From assembly GCA_964494505.1 (NCBI GenBank), contig CAZBRO010000001.1, forward strand, positions 186,001 to 250,000: a DNA stretch of 64,000 bases, in the 5' to 3' direction. Shown here one piece after another: positions 42,101-44,400 of the stretch; within the stretch, counting starts at the first letter, position 1, and the number at the start of each line of letters is the position of its first letter. The notes under the pieces are model-generated. The model did no database searches. It worked only from the letters and a program-made list of their open reading frames with translations, and was not told where the DNA came from. Origin of the DNA: CAIYRG01 sp964494505. Its GTDB lineage: Bacteria; Pseudomonadota; Alphaproteobacteria; Micropepsales; Micropepsaceae. A program made the translations under genes and the position numbers.

Positions 42101-44319
42101 ATCTCGCACTCAAGGGCACCGGCGGCAGCATCGTCATCAACAACGCCGGCCTGCTCCGCGGCAGGATGGACTTCTCCGGCATTACGGTTGCGACGAACAA
42201 TGTCGTCTTCAACAACAGCTCGTCCTTGTCATGGCACACCACCGGCACCAGCACGTTCAGCGCCGGCAACGATGTCATCAACAACAACGGCTTGATCGCG
42301 ACGAACGGCGTCACCACGCTGGCCTTCGCGGGCGGCACCGACGTCTTCAACAACAACGCGGCCGGCACCTTCAACGCGGCCGAGACGGCAGGCGTCACGA
42401 CAACCACGATCACCGGCCTTGAGACCTTCAACAACGCCGGCCTGATCACGCTGCAGGACGGCGAGACCAACGACACGCTGATCGCGTCCGGTACCGCCTA
42501 TGTCAGCTCCGGCAACGCCAGGCTCTCCATCGATGCGTTCCTGGGTACAGGGGCCGATATACAGACCGCCTGCCCGTCTCCGGGAACAGGCCAGGCCGAT
42601 TGCATCGTCATCGGCGCCTCGAGTGGCTCCGGAACCGTGCTGATGGTCAACGACACCAATATCAGCGGACCGGGCTCGCTCAATCTGACCGGCACCGTGG
42701 TTGTCGATGCGACCTCGGCGAGCGCGACCGATTTCACCCTGGGCGGGGCGAACGTGGTCAGCACGCCGCAAGGCTTGGCCATCAAGAAGGGCTTCTTCCA
42801 GTATCAGCTGGTCTACGATGCGCCGCACGCGAACTTCGACCTCGTCGGCGTCCCGTCCACCAATGCCTACGAGCTGGGCGATCTGCTCGCCGGCATGCAG
42901 AACATCTGGCATGTCACGGCCGATGGCTGGAACGAGCGGACGGCGAACGTGCACCACGACTATGCCGCCAACTTCGACGGCAGCGCGCCGTCGCTGGCTG
43001 ACGGCAGCACGATCAATGGCTGGTCGATCTGGGGTAAGGCCTATTATGGCGACTTCACGACCAATGGCACCAAGACCCTGAACGTGCTCGGCAACGTGCT
43101 TAGCTACGACACGGGCAACCATCAGGATATCGCCGGCACGCAGGTTGGTGCGGATTACATGTTCCGCGACAGCGACGGGGCGGCTTGGGTCGTGGGCGGC
43201 TTGCTCGGCTACAACAAGTCGCAGATGCGGTTCACCGCCGATGGAGCGCGGGCCGATTACGGGGTGTGGAACTTCGGCGGCTATGCCAGCTACATGAACG
43301 GCCAGTGGTTCGCCGATGTCCTCGTCAAGGACGACCTGACGCGCATCAATCTCGATATGCCGGCAGTTCCGAATATCGGGAGCCTGGACGGCAACACCAT
43401 CGGCATCAAGGGCGAGGGCGGCGCCTATCTGCAAGACCGCGACTCCGGCATCAACTTCGAGCCGATGGTCTCCTTGGCCTATACCAGCTCGTCGCTCAAG
43501 ACGCTGCCTGTTCCGGGGGCGAGCTTCGCCTTCAATGACGGCAACAGCTTCCGTGGCTCTTTGGGCCTCCGGATGAGCACCAACATCGACGAGATGACCA
43601 GTGTGGTGCAGCCGTTCCTGTATCTCGGCCTCGGGGACGAGTTCCAGGGCAACAATCAGCTCTCGATCTCCAGTGGCGGAAACCAGCTGTCCTTCAACGA
43701 CCGCCCGATCAGGCAATTTGGCGAAGGCAGCGTCGGCTTGAACTTCTTCGCCAACAACGGACTCTCCGGCTTCTTGAGAGCGGATGGCTTGCTCTCCAAT
43801 CATACGAAGGGCGGCGTGTTCCGGATCGGGCTCAGGTATGCGATGGGGCAGAACGCGGCGCCGCCGCCTCCGCCTCCGCCGGCCGCGGCTCCGCCTCCTC
43901 CGCCGCCGCCTCCGCCGCCACCGCCGCCGGCTGCAGCGCCGCCGCCGCCGCCGCCACCGCCTCCGCCGCCGCCCCCGCCGCCGGCTGTGAAGACCTTCAT
44001 CGTCTTCTTCGACTTCGATAAGTCGAACCTGACGCCAGAGGCCCTCCAGGTGGTCCAGGAAGCGGTCCGCACCGCCAAGACTCAGGGCATGGTGCGGGTG
44101 GTCGTCACCGGTCACACCGATACGGTGGGTTCGCGGGCCTACAACCAGGCGCTGTCGGAACGCAGAGCCCAGTCCGTGAAGGACGAGATGGTCCGTGAAG
44201 GTCTTGGCAACGGCGACATCATGACCGTGGGCCGGAACTTCAGCGAGCCGCTGGTCAACACCGGTCCGGGTGTGCGGGAGCCGCAGAATCGCCGCGCAGT
44301 GATTGATCTGGGCCAGTAG
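15121..44319 (+). CDS. Giant autotransporter-like adhesin with C-terminal OmpA peptidoglycan-binding domain
   Basis: One uninterrupted frame of 9,732 codons. Residues 1-53: an extended signal peptide (basic segment around Lys 20-Arg 27, hydrophobic core, AVAA cleavage motif). Residues ~55-9,120: passenger of short Gly/Thr/Ala/Ser/Asn/Val/Ile-rich coils, most ending in G-I-x-A, as in right-handed beta-helix adhesins of autotransporters; almost no Lys, Arg or Trp. Residues ~9,120-9,298: less repetitive junction. Residues ~9,299-9,578: autotransporter-type beta-barrel (GWSIWGKAYYG ... FRIGLRYAMG). Residues 9,579-9,623: poly-Pro/Ala linker. Residues 9,624-9,732: OmpA C-terminal domain with FDFDKSNLT, GHTD (Asp 9,667) and NRR (Arg 9,724). 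Probable role: surface adhesion or matrix structure, with the barrel tethered to peptidoglycan. I chose the ATG at 15121 (GGGGG 5 nt upstream); a GTG at 15043 is in frame. The exact function is unknown. Confidence 0.9.
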   Translation: MESRSVALSLRGNLLSGASKVSLAKARMVLIPFVTGMAALAGIFLSPTEAVAAGCGPDASGTKIGQSDPTSVDELCTGALVGIDYSSGVDAAVASGQAVSVSIKAVGGSIVTTNGINISGFDGTNAHGITLEDFNTGGTVVSSTGNAITITNSNAGAGANIDVDFTNTVAGVTISATGAGHDGMNLSTDGNGTIGINAPKDISGRHYGVIAESVNGNITAHLGNVTGTDADAIVLAASGSGSVNLTTLAGGNVSTGVAGSAWDVRLSSGTGNITLTQNGVAGAGGVNASTGGSGTVTATINNNITDTSGQGLLVSASGGLITVHQTAGNITGSTIGLDVFGGTGGTSITIDSGASIIGQGNAGIFVSDPTGAVTITQNGIVTGDAVIEIQGSSATVTYNANNDLSGTNGGIYIGTGFGGAVASSGDVAVHVTNNATLNADSDANNTGDGIRITTTTGNILVDSTSGTSITGANGMLLTVGSGSANVTVTTSGNVTATNGDGVNVSLATGIANITTSAVSATGNAIDVASTGGAITVTSNGALAATGGYGIYTQNNGTGSAGGITINANAAIGTSGTHTGNSGVFAQIVDATNTGVIGVTLTGAPIFSSAKGIFATTAGLGTGFGSDIGINVSTDASSAIDANSNGIEATITNAANSNQINVAIASGINTNAAGIIATTTGNGSVTVTDTTSGVTVHGGGAEGVKATSGGGVVSVTTTAGNVSGSTFGILASTSSTGTVTVTAGNVSASNGTGVRGTTTGSGLITLNTAAVTGTNGTGIYGNGTGGGGVTIHATGAVSGTGGDGIYANAQGGNGAVSVTADSAVSGSIRGIATSAVGSGTTTIVAKGNVSGGNGDAIQAAAAGTGTVSITDTAGLSTVTGTGGFGIDVTGTTTGDVTIGTSTASRFVGDITGTGGAGIGVSSHGNISIFTSGNVTGSATHNGIRGSSTVTGGNVLVDVGGGTIAGDVNGILATTVGAHTVNIRVNTAGNVTASGGNGISATGGSGTVNIGNATSRITAARIQGTLGDGIFGLGGGAVNIYVAGGSVVSTGVHVGIEGNGTGASSAVTIDSLADVTSGSTGEGVRAASAGGVVLVNIGNGTIGNVSGGTFGIDALTSGTGPVTVHALDNVTAGVAATNGTVGISATSGSGTVLVTTGNTTAIDVTGDGAKGIFVNATSNATGNVTMALGSTIAVHAGNQDTGGAGSAYGIYDHSAGGNIVVTTGGTVNVSQGSLGAVNGAEGIDALTTGCATISIDSTAGTVTAISSSGASNDGIHTSAGAGLTTITTGAVTALTGDGIDASSTGGGISIVANGLIQGDPAIILNVNGGTGDAGVTANAGASASGTAISDTITGAGTGNVTVVINNAADVTGGASGVIATTNGSGFVHIFGNGTGNISGAAGTGITATTTSGNVFIGNGTGSRFAAPISGSTFGINATSSSGNVSVYLSSNVSGNASIGINATTNGSNVVVDTTGAVSGGTKGINASTNGSGNATVRVNTLGNVTGGSDNGITVSTSSGTASAGQSSARIVAANISGGGDGIHVTAGGNAQVYTGAGNVSAGSRGIYAESTGSGSVVVDGNATDITSAGSDGIFAHTVLGCLTVNFTGGIGTVSRVGGYGIHANITAEGGSGLLSVTANTINSTNDGISVSNRGGGGVSVVTNGLVDTSGTGSGVYAEVTNLVGDISVTANDSINTTSGNATYGIWARMNRTSGLGGDEAGAITVQQTSGTIFGSSFGIRAESQNGLGSGNVSHAVDGITVTTSSGTAITGATGGGSAGIFAELGNSSNYDNIVVTSNGSIGNLTVKPAEGIHAVNAGTGAVSVLGTTAGTIWASNYGVRAQSTNGGDIFVGNLTTPFASNINGVSGTGSAGIFAQSTSGNIVINSSGSIDPPDFAMWAATSGGINVTSSGGDKSGNTGIYAVTTGASSAVSVTVDGNSSVSGVLSSPPSGDFIFVVPPPGVDGPSRNDSQPWNAGLIAGAHQTGDGIDASTCAGPTSVSCGSGQVIVTIGNATTSGNVTGARTGIFAMSNGNVSVLGYSGTVQGGTGWAIDAISLGGSVNVNLDADSDPGTNVTIIPGAFGGIKAYGVVGDVVCSNNLNMAGGVPYGIVCISGNATGNVTVTNNGNIGNLTSKIINQDGAAGIFALGNTTGNVTVDNSGNISVADSTGGNQNYGIYAHNLGTGLAIVTNTGNISDPPFNAIDVLGGNAAVLNDAVTPPAFGTAIGTNDGIRAEATNAGGYVTVLQKGTSSLSQGNASFGIEAIADGTGTVGVGYDVNGDFGAAGINRLEGTVTSLTGTGIGATGQGAINIYLGDGANISGGGGFGVSATSTAAGGAVTVDANGAGTSISGSGGGILATTTGANSVNVNIAGLALVSATASGRGIDAESGSGAVTVNSTATAINGVDNGIYAQSSGGTINIGNLNSGITSNFTGVSTAGSAGIRAVNTTGTTNITTNVAASMSTLDGADYGILSTSTTGGITITNNAVMGVGGGFGLNVAGIYAQSTGANTTGITVTNNANIFIQDTTTPTYGIAAINAGTGTVTVNNTGIIDPADYGIFASGAGTVLATTNNSVTGNTGIHADTSALGNSVSVLVTAGGSATGLTGNGIEASATAALTQANVGIGFDASAAPGTITPIVGAVQGATNGIVATTGGNINIYTDTGGTVLGQGGFGIEARVTGLFGAIGSVNVVTGDTVSGTGGGIDAESNAADVSVTTSAAVSSAGTTAETDASGNTITGNGITARTGTSNINGSINVNTDSTVTTTGAAGNGIDARALSAANFGSITVSANGAIDTLNTGIVAISSGFSDVTVNTSSGGTISGDAALGIQAQSNKGAVSVDALGDIGTIGVDAVTNQGILARILTASNNNNVTVTSGNIAAGTVGIQASTVGGGNVTVTSGNISAGTFGIQASGTGGGNVKATVSAGATVTANVGVDVSANGAGNAAAVAAGNASITGLAGNAIHVVAVNGAGNVTTGTGTITGTGAATDAINVTSGGAVNVTAGAGSILATGTGASNGINASSTGAGTVTVNAAGTAIDGTNVGNTGAGISATSSGAGLVNVTTTGSGTIGISGQMDYGIFTTSGSGAIGIVNSSQIGASGLGVNTAGISANTTSNSATAISVTNTGNIYVLAGGGTYGIFAENNAGTGAVSVSNSGLIDPANTGIYANSAGNVTVTNNGNVTGAVTGIHASTTGAGSTVGVFGLSSVAVAGGTGNGIEASTTGTGTVSVGQSGNVLNGTVSGGTNAISATGNGAINVFTGGALTGNAGLGINAVSGGAGGIVTVNAGGNVSGTTGGILATSTGGANAVSVTNSGVLSTSGGVGIQASSGGGNVGVASSGSVAGVSFGIDALTTGGAGNVSVGAAGVTASAGTAVRAQNAGGSGTVGVTVNGASALLGTGGSGIIATTTGGGAVTVTASDSASSISGTSGTGITATAAGGAVSVTTAGAVHGSTDAIATTATGAGTNTVQTSGAVTADAGSGILATGVDGNVIIGTGAGIGGPINATAFGISASTSGTGGVQVTTASAGTISGNAATGIGAFVNSATGGSVSVTQNGDIGTLANGVGTIGIDAEITNAGNSNTVSVTSNGNIYADSASATFGINATTLGTGTVTVTATNNKVIDPADVGINASGAGTISVTTNDAITADVTGISASTTGAASTVTVLVTGGAGVTGTAGNGIAASTTGTGLVTVGTSGQPIAALVTGGTNGISATGTGAVAVYTANGITGNGGAGVSASSTGAGGAVSVFASGGSISGTTGGIIASTTSNSAVTVGSSSNRLLASVNGSGAGASGISASGLGDISVYTGAVSITGGTGAAWGITAASTPGGSGAGGAVIVDTLGAVSSSGGGILARTTGTDASDSVTVTTGTSSTVTGTGGIGIQTASGPGNTTISVSAAVSGTTAGITSSVSGAGNLKITSLAGASVGATAGNAITAANTGTGTVTVDASHGGAITGSAGGIIASGTSTIAISSAGNVSGGTAAGIGVTNTGGGSTSITMLAGATVSSTSSNAISVTANTGGSGSIGIDASAGGNISGGLGGIVAAGNSTINISTSNSVTGAGGAGISATSGSGGGVVSVLAGGNGLATISGTTGGIVASSTNANAVNVGTGASRISANVLASAGDAINASSSGTGAVGVYTGAISVTGAAGSSGINASSGGNVVVNDSGTTIGGGTGIHAATTGGASTVGVFLAGGGGVTGSTGNGIEASTIGTGTVSVGNASSVLGTAVSGAANGISATGNGTINVFTAANVAGAAGKGITAVSSGAGGPVTVSATAPSGNVTGTTGGIQATTTSGTVSVTVAGLNSVSTTGGLAIDAESAAGGVIVNSTATTINGATGGIFASGTTDVDVGGATGITSQITGVSGTGSAGIRGTSGSGDLNIRMLGSMASLGSADFGIVGNTTTGGITIHSSGQIGSSAVGGGVGSGASGAVVAGVAGLASGASSGISITNSGNIWVDDPGAGTQSAGVIAMGNLTTGDVAIANSGNISGTADSGLFAQGLGNASISDSATVTGGIGIHAQSLSSGSAGVSVSVTGGSGITGTVSNGIEAYAVGGGTGSVAVGTSGTPIAAPVSGATNGILAAGNSTVSVYTANRVSGSSGAGIAAQSFGAGGAVTVSATGGNVTGTSSGILATTTNGAVNVAVSSMSLVSASGSGNGIDAETAAGAVTVNSSATTINGVSAGIFASGTTTVDVGGAGGISSQITGVTGGGSAGIRATGGTGLLNIRTLGTASMATLDGAAYGIAGNTTTGGITINSASQIGSSGAGVNTAGIFGNITAGANSSNISINNTGNIYVDAGGLYGIYGHTAGTGNITVINTGIIDPAAYGIFESGAGGNLLVDNSNSLTGNVGIHVDTSGSGTLTVLAHTGTTVSNITGLSGNGIEAITTGNGQIDIGRNGDGLTGSISGATNGIFASGGGNIDIYISSSGIIAGGSQYAIDAESTGGAVTIHKDAGATIIAGALGGIFSSSGSGSSTCNNIGDITGAGQHYGIACVNSGTTGDVSVTTSGGTISTISGTVDQSAGIYAALTNGATTHNVTVNNSDTIVLDAPGVGITNYGIEAVNAGTGSTTVTNTGAIDPATYGVYATAGGAVSISNTGDIATVYTGIYAVSTGAAGDVNVTASGGNITGVSGVDDSAAGIYAQTNSGNVSVTNSDKIVNSTGNSTSNYGIFASSGAAGTVTVTNTGVIDPAAYGIYATGAGNVIVSTSASTEGTLVGVHADSSGGTVTVLSSGGLGIIGDAANGIEATTTGTGKISVGQSGLAIKSSVSGGSNGIFATGLGAIDVYADNSVSGAGGYGIDVESTGAGGAVNVNLGGAFATITGTSGGILALSTNANPVNVNVASEITLVSGSAGGSIGIDAESSGTGTVTVNSNAATVSGAADGIFALSGGTVSVSDSGNVTGGVGIHAESTSVGAGDVTVLVTGGAGITGTSGDGIQALTSGTGTVKVGINGTPISSAVTGATNGIEATGVGAISVYTGNNVTGNSGSGVVAISSGAGAVNVNVGGILGTIISGTADGIEAQSSTGNVTVNSAAATINAGTIGIDAETGGSGNVDIGGAGGITSAITGATSLGIAAQTVDGTINIRTTGTASMASLGGANFGISAFDTTGGITINSASQIGNAALFGGVNSTAISARSTGGNTAGIIINNTGNIWVDGPGWGIRADNGGTGAVAITNTGNVTAGVGTAALSASGEGVVSVSDSGTVSSHVGIHANSTLAGSNAVTVLVTGGSGVTGTAGNGIEASTVGTGPVTVGINGTPVSAPVSGGTNGIVATGLGNVSIWTANNVTGLAGSGISATSTPGGSGAGGAVVVNATGGTVTGTGLSTAGILATTTGTDVGDTVTVTSSDTVTDLAGIGIQASSTGGTVSVTSTGAVTGSVFGIQAAVAGGAGNVVVSTAGATANAGSGISATITGGTGTVGVTLNGANNILGTGGSGIIATTNGSGTVTVLASDPGSTIRGTSGAGITATGAGGAVSVTAAGTVRGSVDAIDASTTGSGTVIVQTSNTITADSGDGINASGVDGLVTVGTGGGISGIIDATGGAGIRASSTGTGGVSVTTSSTGTITGNAADGIVASSSGTAGSVIVNAAGQIGSSANKVTNNGINASISNGASSGAVSVTAAAIYAGGGDGIRATNAGTGGITVVANGVIDPAGYGIFAQETGTAGSVNVTANASIGLAADHTGLDGIHAQIANSANTGVVSVTASGAPIFADGAGILATTSGVGTGSSAIAGVSVSVDSGSPIVATGGNGIQATITNSSNVNKVSVAAASSVTSTSASGILASTAGTGTVNVGTSGSAITGAITGATNGISASGNGSVSVWTANNVTGQGGLGINATALTGGNVVVNAGGSPAVVVTGTTGGINATAAGAGSVNVNVSNIGSVSATSSGRAIDAESGTGNVSVTSTATTISGVSAGIFATTGGSVLVDDSSTVSGGVGIHAGSSGGAGTISVLVRAGLGVTGTTGNGIEAFGNASTGLVTVGTSTTRIAPSVTGATNGIQAVGGGAVSVYTGNDVTGNGGVGISAVSNGTGSIVVDSTGGNISGTSGGIFTRTNGAGTTTITATGNITSSGTGNAIDAVNTGTGTINLGTSSSRLVNGTTISAANGDGIFARGLGNINVYTGAGTIEGAGAGNYGIDVESTGAGNVTLDMLGTTVIGVAGDVRAVADGGGYVDVVAHNDINGVDGITATAVGIGSVMVQSDGNLTASNNGIIATAVDGNVTVGDPAVGGISGAINAGNIGILALTTGNGSVSVLTAVTGTISGNAQTGISAVASGAPGGSVTVTQNGDIGSSTNGVGSMGINAQITNAGNGNNVTVTSNANLYGGDGSTNGINATTLGTGTVTVTATNNMVIDPFDNGINASGFGTVNVTTNDTITANVDGISAVHNGAGAGTVTVLLTGGNGISAGNNGIFATGGPDTVSVGVDGNPIAAAVTGGSSGIVALGLGNVNVSTASNITGNGGFGIDAEGGGNVVVNAGGTPVTAVQGTAGGIVAASFGGGSVNVSVNSIGTVGSSNTGNGIDAESNGGSVTVNSTAATIQGGGSPFSFVNAGIFAATSGTIDIGGNSGITSQFTAANLLHAGIDVEGGDGDINVRTATTASMAALGGVADYGIIVNDSTGGITITSASQIGSAANGINVAGISATSSGSNSTGISVTNTGNIWVNGGDFTSYGIQAVNAGTGTVTVVNSGNIDPASFGIDAESGGDVNVIDTGTILAETGVRAASTGASSNVTVFANGGLGITGTIGNGIEATTTGNGTVTVGTLGTPISVGITGAANGIAASGHGAINVYTISNIAGNGGVGISAVSSGEGGNVLVYAGGTGINSVTGLDGGILATTTGGHDVTVNASNMPLVSATSTGRGIDAESIGGNVTVLSTVTTIHGGTTTGALTNVGIYASTTGSGNINIGGGAGITSQFTGITGANSAGIDAHANNGSIAIRTTSSATMAALTNADFGIRAVTTGGSITVNSASQIGSAGVGNGVNVAGISASIAAEGGGSILIDDTGTSAIYVDHNAGGNVTTNAGIYANSLATGNVTVVNTAIIDPADFGIYANGLGNVSVTNSNSITSDTGIHASTTGASTSVLVREEGAATIVANGSAGSTGNGIEAVSIGGNITVSGVGGDNSFPSFDDGVSGRINVLAGSVGAGISAFSTTGSISIATLNSAAMDGAGLNYGILAQTGGGGSIAITSASNNIGRTDDGLGANTAGIHANITSGSGTISIVNGSLSIPNSGQIFVDHQGGGLGNHDNAGIYANSAGTGLVTVTNHGVIDNVGGIGVAAPAIYGIYANSGGAVIVSTDKQINGDVGIHASSTGAADVTVYDDVGGIIKAGTAGSLAGGSGIEAFSKGGNVLVTGRSPDGAGGLTPPLGIDNAIITAGAPASSFGNGTFFGGVIAQTNGAGNVTIAVAALHTGFPADTSGGTVTVNTADRNAGILGQAQNGNVTITATSNLAVTPLVTVNVASGAGSTGANNLGIAGLTTGNGNVAITTGANNKVTVSGDNSAGIVGLSQGSGNVTVTTSLGSDITVTANTSGANEDPSSLQGSVGLGGFSGTGNVTVNSNSEINVTNNALGRVRGIDAEINQEAATAGAGNIVVAETGNITVTGGGNASRGINAEILNTLDTGNITITAAPTGNLTNTITVLSGGDSTDGINAVTLGSGSVTIGTAASFIQDKFVGISGTNSTGINGGTTSGLLTINNAATGDMSALANAQIGIAGSSTTGGIVITNNAQIGSSGVGNGVNFAGIFANSTGANTTGITINNTGLIFVDGSDGAQYGIYAKNIGTGTTTVNNSGAISITNAQSPPDFGIFAESGGNVVVNDSAGTLGGTGIHAASTGGGSVVVTSTGNVTGTGGSGGSGNGIEGNATGNGTVTIGVCPGTPVASPVHGALNGIYATAQSDISICVATNVTGDTGYGILAQSTSPGGTVTINVSSGTISGATGGISGQTANANTVNIASSDVITTTGGNGLEGISGSGTVNIDSVGASITAPNDGIHAVTTGAINIGTSALTPITSTFVGMTNAGIEAVGGTGAITIRNSGSMAGLANALFGIRATSTTGSVTITNTAAIGATGTGNGVNSSGISVDTTSGAVAVTNSGAIWSEGTGIHAGMSGASTNTMTVLDSADIVATGGSGIEVFGNLTTGAVSVGTALNRITGNITGGLATGNLTSQGIWASGSGDVNVYTGNITVSDTSTGGASWAIRAQSVSGGSGTGGAVVVDTQGVDTALRGGILASTTGTDSTDSATVTTARAVTGAAGTGIQASSVNGATTVTASGNVSGAAGVGTGGGIAVGITGTGAATVTTLAGATVTGVGVTNGITTSTTSGATTVNTSAGGLVTGGANGINSTSSGGSISITSGAVTAAATGIFANTTTSGTAGGVTVTTNGAVSATTGQGINVTSGSGGFTVTQNAAVTSTGSNGIKTTNVGATGTNVINVNAALKGLGNSTSTAVVDMTTASGGLTTLNISAAGVVTSTSATAALQNADLALKGTGGSIVINNAGLLRGRMDFSGITVATNNVVFNNSSSLSWHTTGTSTFSAGNDVINNNGLIATNGVTTLAFAGGTDVFNNNAAGTFNAAETAGVTTTTITGLETFNNAGLITLQDGETNDTLIASGTAYVSSGNARLSIDAFLGTGADIQTACPSPGTGQADCIVIGASSGSGTVLMVNDTNISGPGSLNLTGTVVVDATSASATDFTLGGANVVSTPQGLAIKKGFFQYQLVYDAPHANFDLVGVPSTNAYELGDLLAGMQNIWHVTADGWNERTANVHHDYAANFDGSAPSLADGSTINGWSIWGKAYYGDFTTNGTKTLNVLGNVLSYDTGNHQDIAGTQVGADYMFRDSDGAAWVVGGLLGYNKSQMRFTADGARADYGVWNFGGYASYMNGQWFADVLVKDDLTRINLDMPAVPNIGSLDGNTIGIKGEGGAYLQDRDSGINFEPMVSLAYTSSSLKTLPVPGASFAFNDGNSFRGSLGLRMSTNIDEMTSVVQPFLYLGLGDEFQGNNQLSISSGGNQLSFNDRPIRQFGEGSVGLNFFANNGLSGFLRADGLLSNHTKGGVFRIGLRYAMGQNAAPPPPPPPAAAPPPPPPPPPPPPPAAAPPPPPPPPPPPPPPPAVKTFIVFFDFDKSNLTPEALQVVQEAVRTAKTQGMVRVVVTGHTDTVGSRAYNQALSERRAQSVKDEMVREGLGNGDIMTVGRNFSEPLVNTGPGVREPQNRRAVIDLGQ
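15421..42240 (+). repeat. Passenger repeat array: beta-helix coils and a ~1.03 kb higher-order unit
   Basis: The elementary unit is about 20-25 residues (60-75 bp), usually ending G-I-x-A with x = Y, F, H, E, D or S. Coils recur in a fixed order: a T-G-T-V-x-V-G coil, then I-N-V-Y-T, then G-G-A-V-x-V, then T-I-N-G-V, then S-Q-I-T-G-V, then A-S-M-A-T-L, then S-A-S-Q-I-G, then N-T-G-N-I-Y-V-D, then I-D-P-A-D-Y-G-I, then G-V-T-G-T. The S-Q-I-G coil or a close relative occurs near 22567, 24410, 28372, 29406, 31989, 36525, 37557, 38218, 39836 and 40848. Several neighbouring copies are 1.01-1.03 kb apart, which sets the size of the higher-order repeat; others are separated by inserted coils. Confidence 0.75.
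43015..43854 (+). other. Autotransporter-type beta-barrel domain within the giant gene
   Basis: Residues ~9,299-9,578. Alternating polar/hydrophobic strands with aromatic girdle residues: GWSIWGKAYYGDF, GTQVGADYMF, WVVGGLLGYN, YGVWNFGGYASYMNGQWF, GIKGEGGAYLQ, FEPMVSLAYTSSSL, FRGSLGLRMST, VQPFLYLGLGDEF, GSVGLNFFAN, FRIGLRYAMG. About 12 strands can be placed. Unlike classical autotransporters the protein does not end at the last strand with a terminal aromatic residue; it continues into a proline-rich linker. Confidence 0.75.
43855..43989 (+). repeat. Poly-proline/alanine linker (CCG/CCT triplet tract) in the giant gene
   Basis: Residues 9,579-9,623 are almost entirely Pro with AAA spacers, encoded by runs of CCG, CCT and CCA. 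Such linkers separate barrel and peptidoglycan-binding domains in alphaproteobacterial OmpA proteins. The GC-rich triplet tract is a likely site of length change by slippage and of sequencing or assembly error. Confidence 0.9.
43990..44316 (+). other. OmpA-family peptidoglycan-binding domain at the end of the giant protein
   Basis: Residues 9,624-9,732: FIVFFDFDKSNLTPEA, VVVTGHTDTVGS, YNQALSERRAQSVKDEM, then PQNRRAVIDL. The Asp of GHTD (9,667) and the Arg of NRR (9,724/9,725) are the residues that in OmpA/Pal domains bind meso-diaminopimelate of peptidoglycan. The domain must sit in the periplasm, so the preceding barrel must have its C-terminus periplasmic. Confidence 0.92.
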
Positions 44320-44358
44320 GCTGGCCTTGGTAAAGGGCCTGGAAGTCTGTTACTGACG

Positions 44359-44385
44359 CGAGGGCCGGGGATATCCCGGCCCTCG
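44359..44385. terminator. Hairpin after the giant gene
   Basis: An 11 bp perfect stem CGAGGGCCGGG / CCCGGCCCTCG with a 5 nt GATAT loop, 40 bp after the stop at 44319 and before the next start at 44401. It is strong enough to end transcription or stabilise the very long mRNA, but there is no T-run. Confidence 0.6.
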
Positions 44386-44400
44386 CCGAAGGCCAAGCGT

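Noticed and set aside
15253..43990. Many long open frames on the minus strand and in other plus frames across the giant gene (for example 34357-37863 minus, 15997-18051 minus, 22897-24690 minus)
   Set aside because: They mirror the repetitive, GC-rich coding strand, are Arg/Ala/Asp- or Val/Pro-rich without domains, and lie inside a gene with clear signal peptide, barrel and OmpA domain.
15121..44319. Tandem DNA repeat suggesting a CRISPR array or microsatellite cluster
   Set aside because: Units vary in length and sequence, preserve one reading frame and encode recurring amino-acid coils; there are no constant repeats with unique spacers and no cas genes.
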